Shown: positions 1-10,840 of the stretch, one piece after another
Layout of the letters: every line of letters starts with the position of its first letter
Numbering within the stretch: the stretch's first letter is position 1
Source: Lepus europaeus
Lineage: Eukaryota; Chordata; Mammalia; Lagomorpha; Leporidae
Length of the DNA: 64,000 nucleotides
Assembly (NCBI RefSeq): GCF_033115175.1
Contig: NC_084840.1
Location: forward strand, 77,205,179-77,269,178
Direction: 5' to 3'
Made by a program: the position numbers and the translations under genes
Notes under the pieces: generated by a model
What the model saw: only the letters and a program-made list of their open reading frames with translations
Told to the model about the DNA's origin: nothing
The model's database searches: none

Positions 1-176
1 CTGCACCCGCATGGAGACCAGGAGGAAGCATCTGGCTCCATGCTTCAGATCGGCACAGTGCACCGGCCGTAGCAGCCATTATGGGGTGAACCAACGGAAA
101 GAAGACTTTTCTCTATGTCTCTCGCTCTCGCTCTCTCACTGTCTAACTCTACATGTCAAGAAAAAAAAAGAAAACA
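1..176 (+). repeat. C-type SINE, 3' part, cut by window edge
   Basis: This is the right-hand part of a lagomorph C SINE. The typical middle (meaning 'gagaccaggaggaagc...ctggctcc'), the pyrimidine-rich CT tract near 110-150 and the terminal A-rich tail near 165-176 are all visible. The 5' end lies outside the window. Confidence 0.85.
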
Positions 177-1182
177 TAAACAGGTAAATGAAGCAGCTTT
201 CCATTTATTTGGAGAATTAGAGAGGCTGTCTTTAATCAATGAACCAAATACTAGACCCCACTGCCCTTGCCTGGTAGCAGCCTCTAATTCCTAAAAGTTG
301 AGTGTACTCAGTTTTATCAGGGCTGAATCTTGGTCTGGTGTCCTTTTCCTTCATGCCACATCAGTCTGAAAAGTAACAACGTTCTGGCATGTTCTTTGAA
401 ATGCTCTTCTGTGATTTCCTTAACTCATACACAACAATAAAATAGAAGTTTAAATCTGAGGTAAACAGTCCCCTGTCATACAATTATGTAATCAGAGGAC
501 AATCTCTTCATACAAAACTCCCTTCATGGTGTTCACTTTCATTTGAGGAAATCATACGCCATTTTCCTTTAACTCCAACTTGTTAACAAAATCAACAATT
601 CAGTGTTGCTCTTCCTAGGTCCCATTTTCTCTTAACATGAAACTGTAGACTCCTTCATGAAAGTTTCCCCGAAGTGAGAGTAATACATGAGAAAATCTAC
701 TTTGGCTGTGTCCGGTAATTATTGCTTGGTACTCAAAGTTAACCAGCAATAGAATAACACTACTCTCTCTTCACGTTCTATACATTTATTCTCTAGTAAC
801 AACAACAAAAAACCTCTGAATCATTGCGTATTGGAAGGAGGAAACATTTCTTGAATTATAGAGAAAAGCTGAGAAACCACTTCAACTGCAAACAACTACT
901 TGGCAGGCAAACTGACATGTAATCTTATTGAGCATGGACTTTTTTTTTCTTTGCTAAAGTGAGAAACAGACAAATCGAGAAGCAAAATCAATTAATCAGC
1001 AGGGGACCACAGGATATGTCATGCAAAACAAATTGTGAACAAGTTCGTTCCAGCCTTGTGAAATGGAAAATCAAGTGAAACCTGCAGAGTCACAAAGACT
1101 GGGTGACTTCACAACGTGGGTCACCTACTCTTCCTAGGTCTATTTTCCTTTGCCCCCTCAATCACAAAGCAACTCAGCTTAC
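177..1182 (-). other. Proximal intron 1 of AKR1C first-exon copy A
   Basis: There is no exon in this stretch. It aligns by eye with 4790-6620 and more weakly with 51300-52330, which lie at the same place relative to the other two AKR1C first exons. Shared landmarks include the segments around 640-790, 6040-6200 and 51770-51920. It is therefore the start of intron 1 in a tandemly duplicated AKR1C unit. Nothing else is recognised in it. Confidence 0.6.
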
Positions 1183-1266
1183 CTCTGCAGGAGCGTAGGT
1201 GCCAAATCCCAGTACAGGAATGAAGTGACCATCATTTAGCGCCGCATGCTGAAGGATGAGATCCAT
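1183..1266 (-). CDS. AKR1C first coding exon, copy A (gene continues left of window)
   Basis: This 84-base exon starts at ATG (1266-1264) and encodes 28 residues. It contains the AKR1C N-terminal strand motif [17 protein letters not shown], and Y24 of the steroid pocket is present. The donor is GAG|GTAAGC, at the same phase-0 position as the other two first exons here. AKR1C enzymes are cytosolic NAD(P)H-dependent reductases of ketosteroids and prostaglandins. No exon 2 exists to its left in the window (lower coordinates, downstream in gene sense), so the gene body must lie beyond base 1 if it exists. Its promoter side is interrupted by a CA repeat and two SINEs starting about 60-90 bases upstream of the ATG. 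It could belong to a functional gene, be one of two alternative first exons with copy B, or be a relic. Confidence 0.82.
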
Positions 1267-1324
1267 TGCCTTTGGCTCCACTGGTGGAGCACACCCACCA
1301 AATAAGCTCACTAAAAATAATAGC

Positions 1325-1342
1325 CACACACACACACACACA
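1325..1342. repeat. (CA)n microsatellite
   Basis: A short run of about nine CA units lies immediately upstream (in gene sense) of AKR1C exon copy A and next to a SINE target site. Confidence 0.9.
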
Positions 1343-1358
1343 ATGTGTATGTATTTTC

Positions 1359-1690
1359 TTTATTTTTTAAAAAAATTATTTATTTGAAAGAGTTAACACA
1401 GAGAGAGAAGGAGAGGCAGAGAGAGAGAGGGATCTTCCATCTGCTGGTTCACTCAACAGTTGGCTGCAATGGCTGGAGCTGCACCAATCTGAAGCCAGGA
1501 GCCAGGAGTTTCTTCCAGGTCTCCCACATGGGGGCAGGGGCCCAAAGACTTGGGCCATCTTCCACTGCTTTCCCAGGCCATAGCAGAGAGCTGGATTGGA
1601 AGTGGAGCAGCTGGGACTTGAACCAGCTCCCATATGGAATGCCGGCACTGCAGGTGGCGGCTTTACCTGCTATGCTACAGTGACGGCCAT
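1359..1690 (-). repeat. C-type SINE (minus)
   Basis: The reverse-oriented SINE begins with the T-rich tail ('tttatttgaaag') and ends with the inverted SINE head near 1688. It is bracketed by tgtgtatgtattttc at 1344-1358 and again at 1691-1705, a clear 15-base target-site duplication. Confidence 0.9.
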
Positions 1691-1703
1691 TGTGTATGTA
1701 TTT

Positions 1704-1705
<2 letters not shown>

Positions 1706-1737
<32 letters not shown>

Positions 1738-2043
1738 TATTTGAAAGACAGAGATACCGTGAGAGACAGAGACAGAGAGAGAGGTCTTCCATCTGATGGT
1801 TCATTCCCCAAATGGCTGCAACAACCGGAGCTGCACCAATCCGAATCCAGGAGCCAGGAGCTTCTTCTGGGTCTCCCAAGCGGTGCAGGGGCCCAAGGAC
1901 TTGAAGCATCATCCACTGCTATCCCAGGCCATAGCAGAGAGCTGGATTGGAAGAGGAGCAGCCAGGACTAGAACCGGTGCCCATATGGGATGCCAGTACT
2001 TTAGGCCAAGGCTTTAACCTGCTGCACCACAGCGCCAGCCCCC
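1706..2043 (-). repeat. C-type SINE (minus) with (CT)n tract
   Basis: This is a second reverse-oriented SINE with a CT dinucleotide run at about 1707-1735 in its tail. It ends at the inverted SINE head near 2041. The target sequence tgtgtatgtattttc occurs again at 2044-2058, so this SINE shares its target site with the preceding one. Confidence 0.88.
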
Positions 2044-2136
2044 TGTGTATGTATTTTCACACAAAAAATTTATTGCATCATATAAATGATTGTAAACATC
2101 ATTGCATTTCTTAAAATAGCTCTTTTATTTTATTTT

Positions 2137-4745
2137 CTTTTCTTTTTTAAACTTTTATTTAATGAATATAAATTTCCAAAATACAGCTTAAGACTTACAA
2201 TTGCTTCGCCCCCCCATAACTTCCCTCCCACCCACAACCCTCCCCTTTCCCGCTCCCTCTCCCCTTCCATTCACATCAAGATTTATTTTCAATTCTCTTT
2301 ATATACAGAAGATCAGTTTAGTATATATTAAGTAAAGATTTCAACAGTTAGTCCCCACATAGCAACACAAAAGAAAAATACTGTTGGAGTACTAGTTATA
2401 GCATTAAATCACAATGTACAGCATATTAAGGACAGAGATCCTACAGGATATTTTTAAAAAATTGATTAATTTTCTATGAAATTTACAATTTAACACCAGG
2501 GTTTTTTTTCATTTTCAATTATCTTTATATACAGAAGACCAATTCAGTATATACTAAGTGAAAATTTCATCAGTTTATACCCACACAGAAACACAAAATG
2601 TAAAATACTGCTTCAGTACTAGTTATAGCATTACTTCACATTGGACAACACATTAAGGACAGATCCCACATGAGACATAAGTACACAGTGATTCCTGTTG
2701 TTGATTTAACAATTTGACACTCTTGTTTATGGCGTCATTAATCTCCCTAGGCTCTAGTCATGAGTTGCCAAGGCTATGGAAGCCTTTAGGGTTCGCCGAC
2801 TTTGATCTTATTCCGATAGGGTCATAGTCAAAGTGGAAGTTCTCTCCTCCTTCAGAGAAAGGTACCTCCTTCTTTGATGGCCCCGTTCTTTCCACTGGGA
2901 TCTCACACACAGAGATCTTTCATTTAGGTCTTCTTTTTTTTCTTTTTTCTGCCAGAGTGTCTTGGCTTTCCATGCCTACAATACTCTCATGGGCTCTTCA
3001 GCCAGATCCGAATGCCTTAAGAGCTGATTCTGAGGCCAGAGTGCTATTTAGGATATCTGCCATTCTACTCTTATATTTAACAGGGATCACTTTTCAGTTA
3101 AAATTTAAACACCTAAGAAAAACTGTGTGTTAATTACAGAGTTCAACCACTAGTACTGGAACAAAAAATACCAAAATGGATAAAGTATTACATTGTACAT
3201 CAACAGTCAGGACAAGGACAAGAGCTGATCAAGTCACTGTTGCTCATAGTGTGCATTTCACTTCAACAGGTTTCCCCTTTGGTTCTCAGTTAGTTGTCAC
3301 TGATCAGGGAAAACAAATGATATTTTTCTCTTTGGGACTGGCTTAATTCACTCAGCATGATGTTTTGCAGACTCCTCCATCTTGTTGCAAATGACCGGGT
3401 TTCATTGTTCCTTACTGCTGAATAGTATTCTGTAGAGTACATGTCCCATAGTTTCTTCATCCAGTCTATTGTTGATGGGCAATTGGGTTGGTTCCAGGTC
3501 TTAGCTATTGTGAATTGAGCTGCAATAAACATTAATGTGCAGATGGCTTTTTTGTTGACCAATTTAATTTCCTTTGGGTAAATTCCAAGGAGTGGGATGG
3601 CTGGGTTGTATGGTAGGGTTATATTCAGGTTTCTGAGGAATCTCCAGACTGACTTCCATAGTGGCTTAACCAGTTTGCATTCCCACCAACAGTGGGTTAG
3701 TGTCTCTTTTTGCCCACATCTTCTCCAGCATCTGTTGTTGGTAGATTTCTGAATGTGAGCCATTCTCACCGGGGTGAGGTGAAACCTCATTGTGGTTTTG
3801 ATTTGCATTTTCCTGATTGCTAGTGATCTTGAACATTTTTTCATGTGTCTGTTGGCCATTTGGATTTCCTCTTTGGAAAAATGTCTATTGAGGTCCTTGG
3901 CCCATCTCTTAAGTGGGTTGTTTGTAGTTGTGGATTTTCTTGATTTCTTTGTAGATTCTGGTTATCAACCCTTTATCTGTAGTATAGTTTGCGAATATTT
4001 TTTCCCATTCTGTTGGTTGCCTCTTCACTTTCCTGACTGTTTCTTTTGAAGTACAGAAACTTCTCAATTTGATGCAATCCCAAATGTTAATTTTACTTTT
4101 GACTGCCTGTGCTTCTAGGGTCTTTTCCAAGAAGTCTTTGCCAGTACCTATATCTTGCAGGGTTTCTCCAGTGCTCTCTAATAATTTGATCGTGTCGAGT
4201 CATAGATTTAAGTCTTTAATCCATGTTGAGTGAATTTTTGTGTAAGGTGAAAGGTAGGGGTCTTGCTTCAAGCTTCTGCACGTGGAAATCCAATTTTCCC
4301 AGCACCATTTATTGAATAGACTGTCCTTACTCTAGGGATTGGTTTTGGATCTTTGATTTTTGATCAAATATAAGTTGGCTGTAGATGTTTGGATTGATTT
4401 CTGGTGTTTCTATTCTGTTCCATTGGTCTATCCATCTGTTTCTGTACCAGTACCATGCTGTTTTGATAACAACTGCCCTGTAGTATGTCCTAAAATCAGG
4501 TATTGTGATGCCTCCGGCTTTGTTTTTGTTGTACAAGATTGCTTTAGCTGTTGGAGGTCTCCTGTGTCTCCATATGAATTTCAGCATCATTTTTTCCAGA
4601 TCTGAGAAGAATGTCTTCGGTATCTTGATTGGTATTGCATTGAATGTATAAATTGCTTTTGGGAGAATGGACATTTTGATGATGTTGATTCTTCCAATCC
4701 ATGAGCATGGAAGATTTACCATTTTTTGGTATCCTCTTTAGGTTA
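2137..4745 (-). mobile_element. 5'-truncated L1, 3'UTR plus ORF2 C-terminus (minus)
   Basis: The left end is the inverted rabbit L1 3' terminus ('acttttatttaatgaatataaatttcc'-type sequence near 2150). ORF2 C-terminal coding sequence runs on the minus strand from about 4745 to 3290. Recognisable parts are the '[14 protein letters not shown]' and '[20 protein letters not shown]' regions and the C-terminal zinc-knuckle region with the motif '[18 protein letters not shown]'. Stops and frameshifts break it into at least three open pieces (4722-4327, 4130-3909, 3859-3290), so it is dead. The 3'UTR contains an internally repeated module (about 2280-2460 and 2510-2690). It lies between the two AKR1C first-exon duplicons. 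Confidence 0.9.
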
Positions 4746-5039
4746 AATTTCAAATTATCAGCTTTTAAAAATTGTGTAAAGATTTGAAAGTATTTGGTAA
4801 ATGATAAACAGATAAATGAAACAAAAACTTTTCCATTTAGTTGAAGAATTTGAGAGGATACCTTTACTCAATGAAATAACAATGAAGCACATAGTAGATC
4901 CTACTACCCTCTGCTGATACCAGCCTTCTACTTCTCATTAGATGTAAGGACAATCACTCATTTACCATGACCAAGACTTTATCTGGTGTCCTTGATCCTT
5001 TACTCTCTTTCACATTACTCCACTTTGAAAAATTAGTAT

Positions 5040-5316
5040 GGGGCTGGCACTGTGGCATAGTGGATAAAGCCATTACCTGTGATGCCAGCATCCCATATGG
5101 ACACCACTTTCCATTCCAGGTCCCTGCTAATGGTCTAGGAAAAGCAGAAGATGGCCTAAGGGTTTGAGCCCCTGCCACGTATGCGGCAGATCTGGATGGC
5201 TACTGGGGCCATCTAGGGACTGAACCAGAGGATGGAAAGTCAGTCTCTCTGTCTCTTTCTTCTCTCTGTCTCTATCAATTTCAAAATAAATAGACAAAAT
5301 TTCTAAAAAAAGAAAA
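5040..5316 (+). repeat. C-type SINE (plus)
   Basis: It starts with the SINE head 'ggggctggcactgtggc' and ends with a CT-rich stretch and an A-rich tail. Imperfect flanking repeats (aaaattagtatg / aaaagttagtttg) suggest the target site. Confidence 0.85.
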
Positions 5317-5589
5317 GTTAGTTTGTCTAGGCACGAGTCTTCCAAAAGGACTTCAGTTATTTCCTTAAGTCTTACAAAAGAATAAAATAGGAGTTCAATT
5401 TGTGGTAAACAGTTCAATGTCATACAACTATGTAATCAGAAGATGATAGTATGCCAAATTGCCTCAACAGTGTTCACATTTTCTTATACCTTATTTTTTA
5501 TATGAATGTAATATTAATACAAAGAGAACAGATTCAATATAGTCCATAAAATTATAGGAATATAATGATGTACACATCCTCACACACTT

Positions 5590-5935
5590 CAGTGCTTGAT
5601 TTTATTTAATGAATGCATTTTTTATAGGTACACCTTTAGGAAGATAGTGGCTCTTCCCCTCATACCCATCCTCCCACCTGACTCTCATCCCACATCCTAC
5701 TCCTTCTCCCATCCCCTTCTTCATTATGCTTCATTTTTAGTTTGCTTTTATATACAGAGGACGAACTCTGTGTTAAGTACAGATTTCAACAGTTTGCACC
5801 ACACAAACACACACACACACACACACAGCATATAGAGTTCAATTTGAGGACACGATCTACAATTTACTCTCATAGTAGAACTCATTAAGGAAAGAGGTCC
5901 TACATGGGAAGTAAGTGCACAGTGATTTCTTTTAT
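5590..5935 (-). mobile_element. Old L1 3' end (minus)
   Basis: A diverged inverted L1 3'UTR with the C-rich 'cctcccacctgactctc' block and the 'atatacagagga' block in the same order as in the younger copies here. A CA repeat has expanded at 5806-5826. No coding sequence is left. Confidence 0.65.
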
Positions 5936-6622
5936 TTCATATGCTCACACATATACTATTTTCCTTTAAGTCCAACACTTGTTAAAAATAATGAATAATT
6001 TAGCCTTGTTCTCATCTCATTGGATTCCCATTTTCCCCTAACTCGATTCTATATTTTCTTTCAGGCAAGTTTGTCAGAGGTAGGAGTAGTATAATGGAAT
6101 ATCTACTTGATTCAGATCTGGTGATTATGCTATAGTGCTCAAGGTTAACCCACAGCAGAACAACATGAACCCTTTTCATGTTCTATGCATTTTCTTTCTC
6201 TGTAGTGGAAAAAATTCTCTGCATCATCTTGTTTGGAAAGAGGAAATATTTCTTGAATGTCAGAAAAAAACCCACAGAGAATCAGCTCCAACTACAAAGA
6301 AATAACAGGAAAATGAACTAATGAGCAGTCTTGTTGAGTGTGGGGTTACTTCCCTTAACCAAAGCAAGAAGTAAATGGAAACACGAAACAGTATGAATAT
6401 ACTTGTTTATCAGCAGAGCACCACAGGACCCGACTGTCACGAAGAATAAACAGTGACTAAGTTCAATTTTCTGCATGAAATAGCTCCAGATTGGGGAAAT
6501 GGAGAATCAAGTGAGCCCTGCAGTCACACAGAAGCGGGCTGACTACACATTCATGTCATGCTGCACCCTTCCTAGTCAACTCTCTTTTGTCCCCCCAACC
6601 ACAGAACAACAGCTAGGCTTAC

Positions 6623-6706
6623 CTCTGCAGGTGCGTAGGTGCCAAATCCAAGTACAGGAATGAAGTGACCATCATTTAATGCCAGACGCTGATGCTTGGG
6701 ATCCAT
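6623..6706 (-). CDS. AKR1C first coding exon, copy B
   Basis: This 84-base exon starts at ATG (6706-6704) and encodes 28 residues with the same [17 protein letters not shown] motif as copy A. It differs from copy A only near the N-terminus (MDPKHQRLA here, MDLILQHAA in A). The donor is GAG|GTAAGC. Between it and copy A there is intron-like sequence and an L1 but no exon 2-9. It is therefore either an alternative first exon spliced over copy A to exons left of the window, or an orphan left by a partial duplication. A TATA-like box lies about 85 bases upstream. Confidence 0.8.
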
Positions 6707-6787
6707 GGCCTTTCCCTCCTCGGGCCAAGCACACTCTGCTTATTACTTCTGCCTTCAGAGGGATAACAGGTAGTCAATGCCCCACTG

Positions 6788-6798
6788 CCTATATAAAT
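6788..6798 (-). promoter_or_regulatory. TATA-like box upstream of AKR1C exon copy B
   Basis: On the minus strand the sequence reads ATTTATATAGG, about 85 bases upstream of the ATG of copy B, a plausible distance for a short 5'UTR. Copy A lacks an equivalent because repeats occupy that position. This is a motif call only. Confidence 0.45.
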
Positions 6799-7098
6799 GT
6801 CTATGACATATGGGAAGCGTGAAGTTAAAGCAGCACTCCACATTTAAGTAGAGACTTGGAACCAGTTTAATAATTTATATGAAGCTAAACATTTAATCAC
6901 TGATAAATAAACCATTACATTTAGTAAAGTTTCCCTTCATATCTCTTACATGATGCAAAGTATTGCAAAACATTGATCAAGCGACTATTGACTTTAGACT
7001 ACAAACATCCAGGCACCTACTATTCTGTTTGATTTATTTTTGTCTTGATGAAATCCCTTCTAATCACATATCTTTTGAAGCAATTAGCTTTCTTATAC

Positions 7099-7120
7099 CA
7101 CACACACACACACACACACA
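7099..7120. repeat. (CA)n microsatellite
   Basis: About eleven CA units in unique intergenic sequence upstream of exon copy B. Confidence 0.85.
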
Positions 7121-7149
7121 AAGACTCACATACAGAGAATTAAACGATT

Positions 7150-8345
7150 ACTGAGCAATTTTTCCAACATAGGCAGTCAATGAAAGACCACAAGTTAAAG
7201 CTGAGGAGTTCACAGCAAAACGGTTGCTGAGTAAGAGGCCCCAGTGATTGTCTCCCCAGAGACATGGTTTGAATAGCTATTCACTCACAAACCCACCCCA
7301 ACAAGAGCTAAGGAAGCCAGTAGTGCACTGACAGAACAGCACAGAGACTCCTCAATCCAGCAGAGAGAAAAGACATAAACACGATCTTGGCCACTTGCAC
7401 CAGCAGATATAGGCCTTACCTCACCTCCTTTTGTCTGCGAATGCCATATTAAATGGAAAAAGGGTAAAGAAGTGTTTCAAATCCTGCCAGCAATGCAGAC
7501 CAGCAGCCCTGATGTGGGAAAATTCTACAGTTCTCACTGGTTGTAAGTCCAGCCCACAAACATGTGCCTGCATTCTCACTGGGCAAACTGAGCTCTAAGG
7601 TTCCTGCAGGGCACCAGCAATCACAAAGCCCAGGACCATACATGGCTTGCCACTGTGACAGGAGGGGAGCAGACAGCGTGGAAACACAGCTCCTAGGAAG
7701 CTGAAAATAATTAGAACTGGGGATCATACTCTTCCCCAAGGCCTCCCCTCCTTCCCCAGTCACTTGAAAAACTGCAGATTGTGGCTTTGTTCCTGTGCAC
7801 CCATCCAGCTTGACTATAGATGCTCAGAGCTCACTAAACATTGGGGATGAATCTCACAGAAGACTGGAGGAGCACAATACAGTGTGAGTTAGTGCTTACA
7901 TTTGGGTGGATGAAGGGACTCAGAACCACCAGGCAGCTCCAGCATCCCCTGACTCCACTGATAGTAGCTGGAGTTACTCCATGACTCCTATATCAGATAC
8001 CCCTCTGAACACTTGCTCCACCCATGAACTCAGCTGGATCTCGCTGGCCCTACCTGGGCACATCTGATAGGAACTCCCAAGGATGCCCTTTGTTCTGAGC
8101 CTAAACTACACACAGAGAGTAACTCAAGGCAGCTTATTTCCTGTTATAAAGACAAAGTCACTCTCAAGTAAATAGCCATTCCCTTGGACAGGATCTGTGG
8201 GTCGCACAACTTGCACTCAGTATTAAGGTGACCCTTGGAGCTCTGGAAACACCTAAAAGTGAATGTCTGAGCCTCAATTTTGTCTCTCAACAAAAATTTC
8301 TGGAAATTTGCCTTTTATCTGCAGATATTGTGATTAATAATCATC
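7150..8345. other. Unclassified intergenic sequence
   Basis: About 1.2 kb of moderately GC-rich sequence with no recognised exon, SINE or L1 coding region. An open frame of 104 codons at 7763-7449 (minus) has no recognisable motif and is not called a gene. The composition resembles an old retroelement 5' region, but I cannot name a family. Confidence 0.35.
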
Positions 8346-8348
8346 TGT

Positions 8349-8708
8349 TGAGAGATGGAGTTGTGGCATAGTAGGTTAAGCTGCAGCCTACTATGCCAGA
8401 TCCTATATGGAAATGCTGGTTGAATCCCAGAAGCTCTACTTTCAATCCAGCTCCCTGCTAATATTTCTGGCAAAGTAGTGTAGAATGGCCTGAGTGCTTG
8501 GGACCCTTAACCCACATGGGAGGCAATGAAGAATTCCTGGCTCCTGACTGCGCTCTGGCCCAGCCCCAAAAGGCATGTCCATTTAGAGAGTGAACTATCA
8601 GATGGAAGATATCTGTGTGTGTGTGATGTGTGTGTGTGTCTGTCTGTCTGTCTCTGTCTCATCCTGTCTCTCTCTCTTTCCAATAAATAAAATAAATCTT
8701 GAAAAAAG
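8349..8708 (+). repeat. C-type SINE (plus)
   Basis: A diverged SINE head ('ttgtggcatagtaggttaag') is followed by the usual body, a GT/CT-rich stretch (about 8610-8670) and the tail 'aataaataaaataaatctt'. Confidence 0.85.
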
Positions 8709-8864
8709 AAGACCTTGCTTATATTCCTAAGAGAAGATGCGCTCAAATTCTTTTCCTCTGTCTCCCTCATACTTGACTCCTCAGACATCTTCATGCCTCA
8801 AACCCCTCAATATCCCAATTCCTGTGATTCAACATCCTCCAAGGAGATATTATAGCCTAAGCTC

Positions 8865-9205
8865 TTAGCCAGCATTGCTTGAAGGAAGTGCCTGCACTGT
8901 TGGTCTTCCTTGGGTATTGCCTTGCCTCCTGGGTCCATGCAGTGAATCTTCTGTTGCTGGGAGCACTGGAGAAACAATGTCAGAAAAATCTTTTCCTACT
9001 GTCCTCCAGGCTGACAACTCTTCCCAGCCATTGCCAACCACACACAAACATGTAGAATTAGAAATTCAAATACATTCCTCTCACTTAGCTCCAATTTCAA
9101 TAATGCAAAGTGCTATCATATATGAAATTCTCAAAGAAAGTAGAAATGTGTTTTGTCAGTTTTTGAACAATGACATGTCATTATACTATTCAATACTAAA
9201 ACAGC
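8865..9205 (-). pseudogene. Relic of an AKR1C 3' flank lacking exon 9
   Basis: Sequence at 8865-9030 aligns by eye with 37780-37945, just downstream of the stop of the complete AKR1C gene. Sequence at 9050-9150 aligns with 38530-38640, inside intron 8 of that gene. The roughly 500 bases between these blocks, which hold exon 9 in the complete gene, are missing here. It is best read as the remains of another AKR1C copy whose last exon was deleted. No other exon of that copy is visible up to 38 kb. Confidence 0.42.
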
Positions 9206-10408
9206 ATTTAGGTTACTTCAAGTCATTTGACATGGTTTTTTAATTATTAACCCATGACATAGCAAAATATATCAGGTTAGGAAATGGAGAGAATGTCACT
9301 GATAAACTAGAGTTCATTGTCCAAAGATTTCTTGCATAATTTGTGTAGCTCTATATTTTATAACTACTGAAAATTAAAGTGATAACAATGAATAGTTACT
9401 AAAATATTTAAAGACAGTAGGAATTATTTGTTGGTTGGTTCTCTATCTGCATTGTTTCTCTGCTGAATTCTGCATTTTCCTCTATACTAATAAAACATTA
9501 GCAATTGTCCAGTTTGAAAAATGTATATATTTATATTATACTAATCTGAAATACATTATCAGATTTGCTTGTATCATGAATTAAAAATCTCACTGGTAGT
9601 GGAATAGATAATCCTTGTTACTCTCACTTTATTGCTTTGCTTAGATTCTATAACCTAAGAGCACAGAAGAACTGTAAAGACCTTAGGCTGGCTGTAAATT
9701 CTCTCCCATTGTGAAATTTCTGACTAAATTTTCATTCTTTGGATTTAAATCTACTTTGAAGACTTCATCTTCTGCATCAAGATCGTTATATTTCCTAAAA
9801 TCATAGCTAATTGCGTCTAGTGCCTCTTCTACAACCAAACCTCTTCAAGGTAAATGCAGTGTTTTATTCGTTAATACCAATGAAAAGGAAAGGAGACTAA
9901 TCCACTGCTGGTGGTAATGTAAACCACTGCTGGTGGTTCAGCCACTGTGGAAGACAGTATGGAGATACCTTAGTTATTTTCCATTATTCCATTATTAGTC
10001 CATTGCTAGTGGTGAAGTATCTAAGTTCACCACTAATTAAATTTTACCCTGTTGTGGTAGCACTCCTTCATCTATTTCCTTTCCCCCAGAAAATGTTCCT
10101 ATAAATAAACTTTCAAGACCTCTGAAATCAATGCTAATCTGTTAATTATTAACTCATAATTATTAACTCGTAATTATTAACTCTTTTTGATTCAATAATG
10201 AAACTGAAACCATGTGGGAGAGTAAATTGAACCACAGGAGATGCTTTCTCAGGTGTGCAGGGTTATTTAGGCATGTTTACCACATACTATCAAGAAGTTC
10301 TACAAAATTTTGCTCATATGTATGAAGACATACTTATATATGCCTACTAACTTTGGACATATGAAAAGCTGCCAACAATTTTGAGTGTGTGTGAAAAAGC
10401 TTGCAAGC
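9206..10408. other. AT-rich intergenic sequence
   Basis: Mostly AT-rich and unrecognised. It contains a minus-strand open stretch at 9844-9683 (described separately) and a small L1-like patch near 9890-9960 ('ccactgctggtgg' block). No exon is supported. Confidence 0.4.
9683..9844 (-). other. Coding-looking open stretch, no start codon, unidentified
   Basis: On the minus strand 53 codons are open between a TGA (9847-9845) and a TAA (9685-9683). The translation is acidic and protein-like, ending in FTMGENLQPA. An AATAAA lies about 55 bases beyond the stop (complement of the tttatt near 9628). An AG precedes the open part, so it could be a last exon or a fragment of a processed pseudogene. I do not recognise the protein, and an AT-rich genome gives frames of this length by chance. 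Confidence 0.2.
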
Positions 10409-10617
10409 TTTGGAAGATGGCTAAATGCTTGGGCCCCTGTAACCACATGGGAGACCCAGAAGAAGCTCCTGGATCCTGGCTCCTGAATTCTGATCTCTCA
10501 GTTATGGCCATTGAGGCCATTTGGGGAGTGAACTATTGGACTGAAGACCTTTCCCTCTGCTTCTCCCTCTCTCTCTCTGTAACTCTACCTCTCAGATAAA
10601 TAAATACACTTTTAAAA
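10409..10617 (+). repeat. C-type SINE, 5'-truncated (plus)
   Basis: SINE body from the 'tggaagatggctaaatgcttggg' region through the CT tract to the tail 'cagataaataaatacac'. The head is missing. It directly abuts the left target-site duplication of the chimeric element that follows. Confidence 0.82.
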
Positions 10618-10629
10618 ATGATGAAACTA
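10618..10629. repeat. Left target-site duplication of chimeric element 1
   Basis: The sequence atgatgaaacta is repeated at 15163-15174 directly after the A-rich end of the L1 3' tail, which marks both ends of one insertion. Confidence 0.6.
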
Positions 10630-10840
10630 CTAAGACCCTTCTGCCGCTCAGGGAAGGAGATCAGAAATTCTATGTCTCCTGCTCTAGGTTTGCTTACTTT
10701 ATTTTTGTAAAAAAATGAAAAAGGAAATTGTAGGTTTTTAACAAGGCAAAAACAAGTGGGCAATGGAATAAATGGAAGGCAATCACTGCTGAATGGTGAC
10801 AATATTGCTTCGCGCCACAAGCTGTTAGAAAGCTTCTAAT

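Larger units (their letters stand above)
4790..6622 (-). other. Proximal intron 1 of AKR1C first-exon copy B
   Basis: This is the paralogue of 180-1182: the order of similar segments is the same and the similarity runs into exon copy B. It is interrupted by a SINE (5040-5316), an old L1 3' end (about 5590-5935) and a CA repeat (5806-5826). No AKR1C exon 2 was found in it. Confidence 0.6.

Noticed and set aside
1376..2017. tRNA genes suggested by SINE heads
   Set aside because: C-type SINEs derive from a tRNA; the heads are diverged and embedded in full SINE bodies, so they are not tRNA genes.
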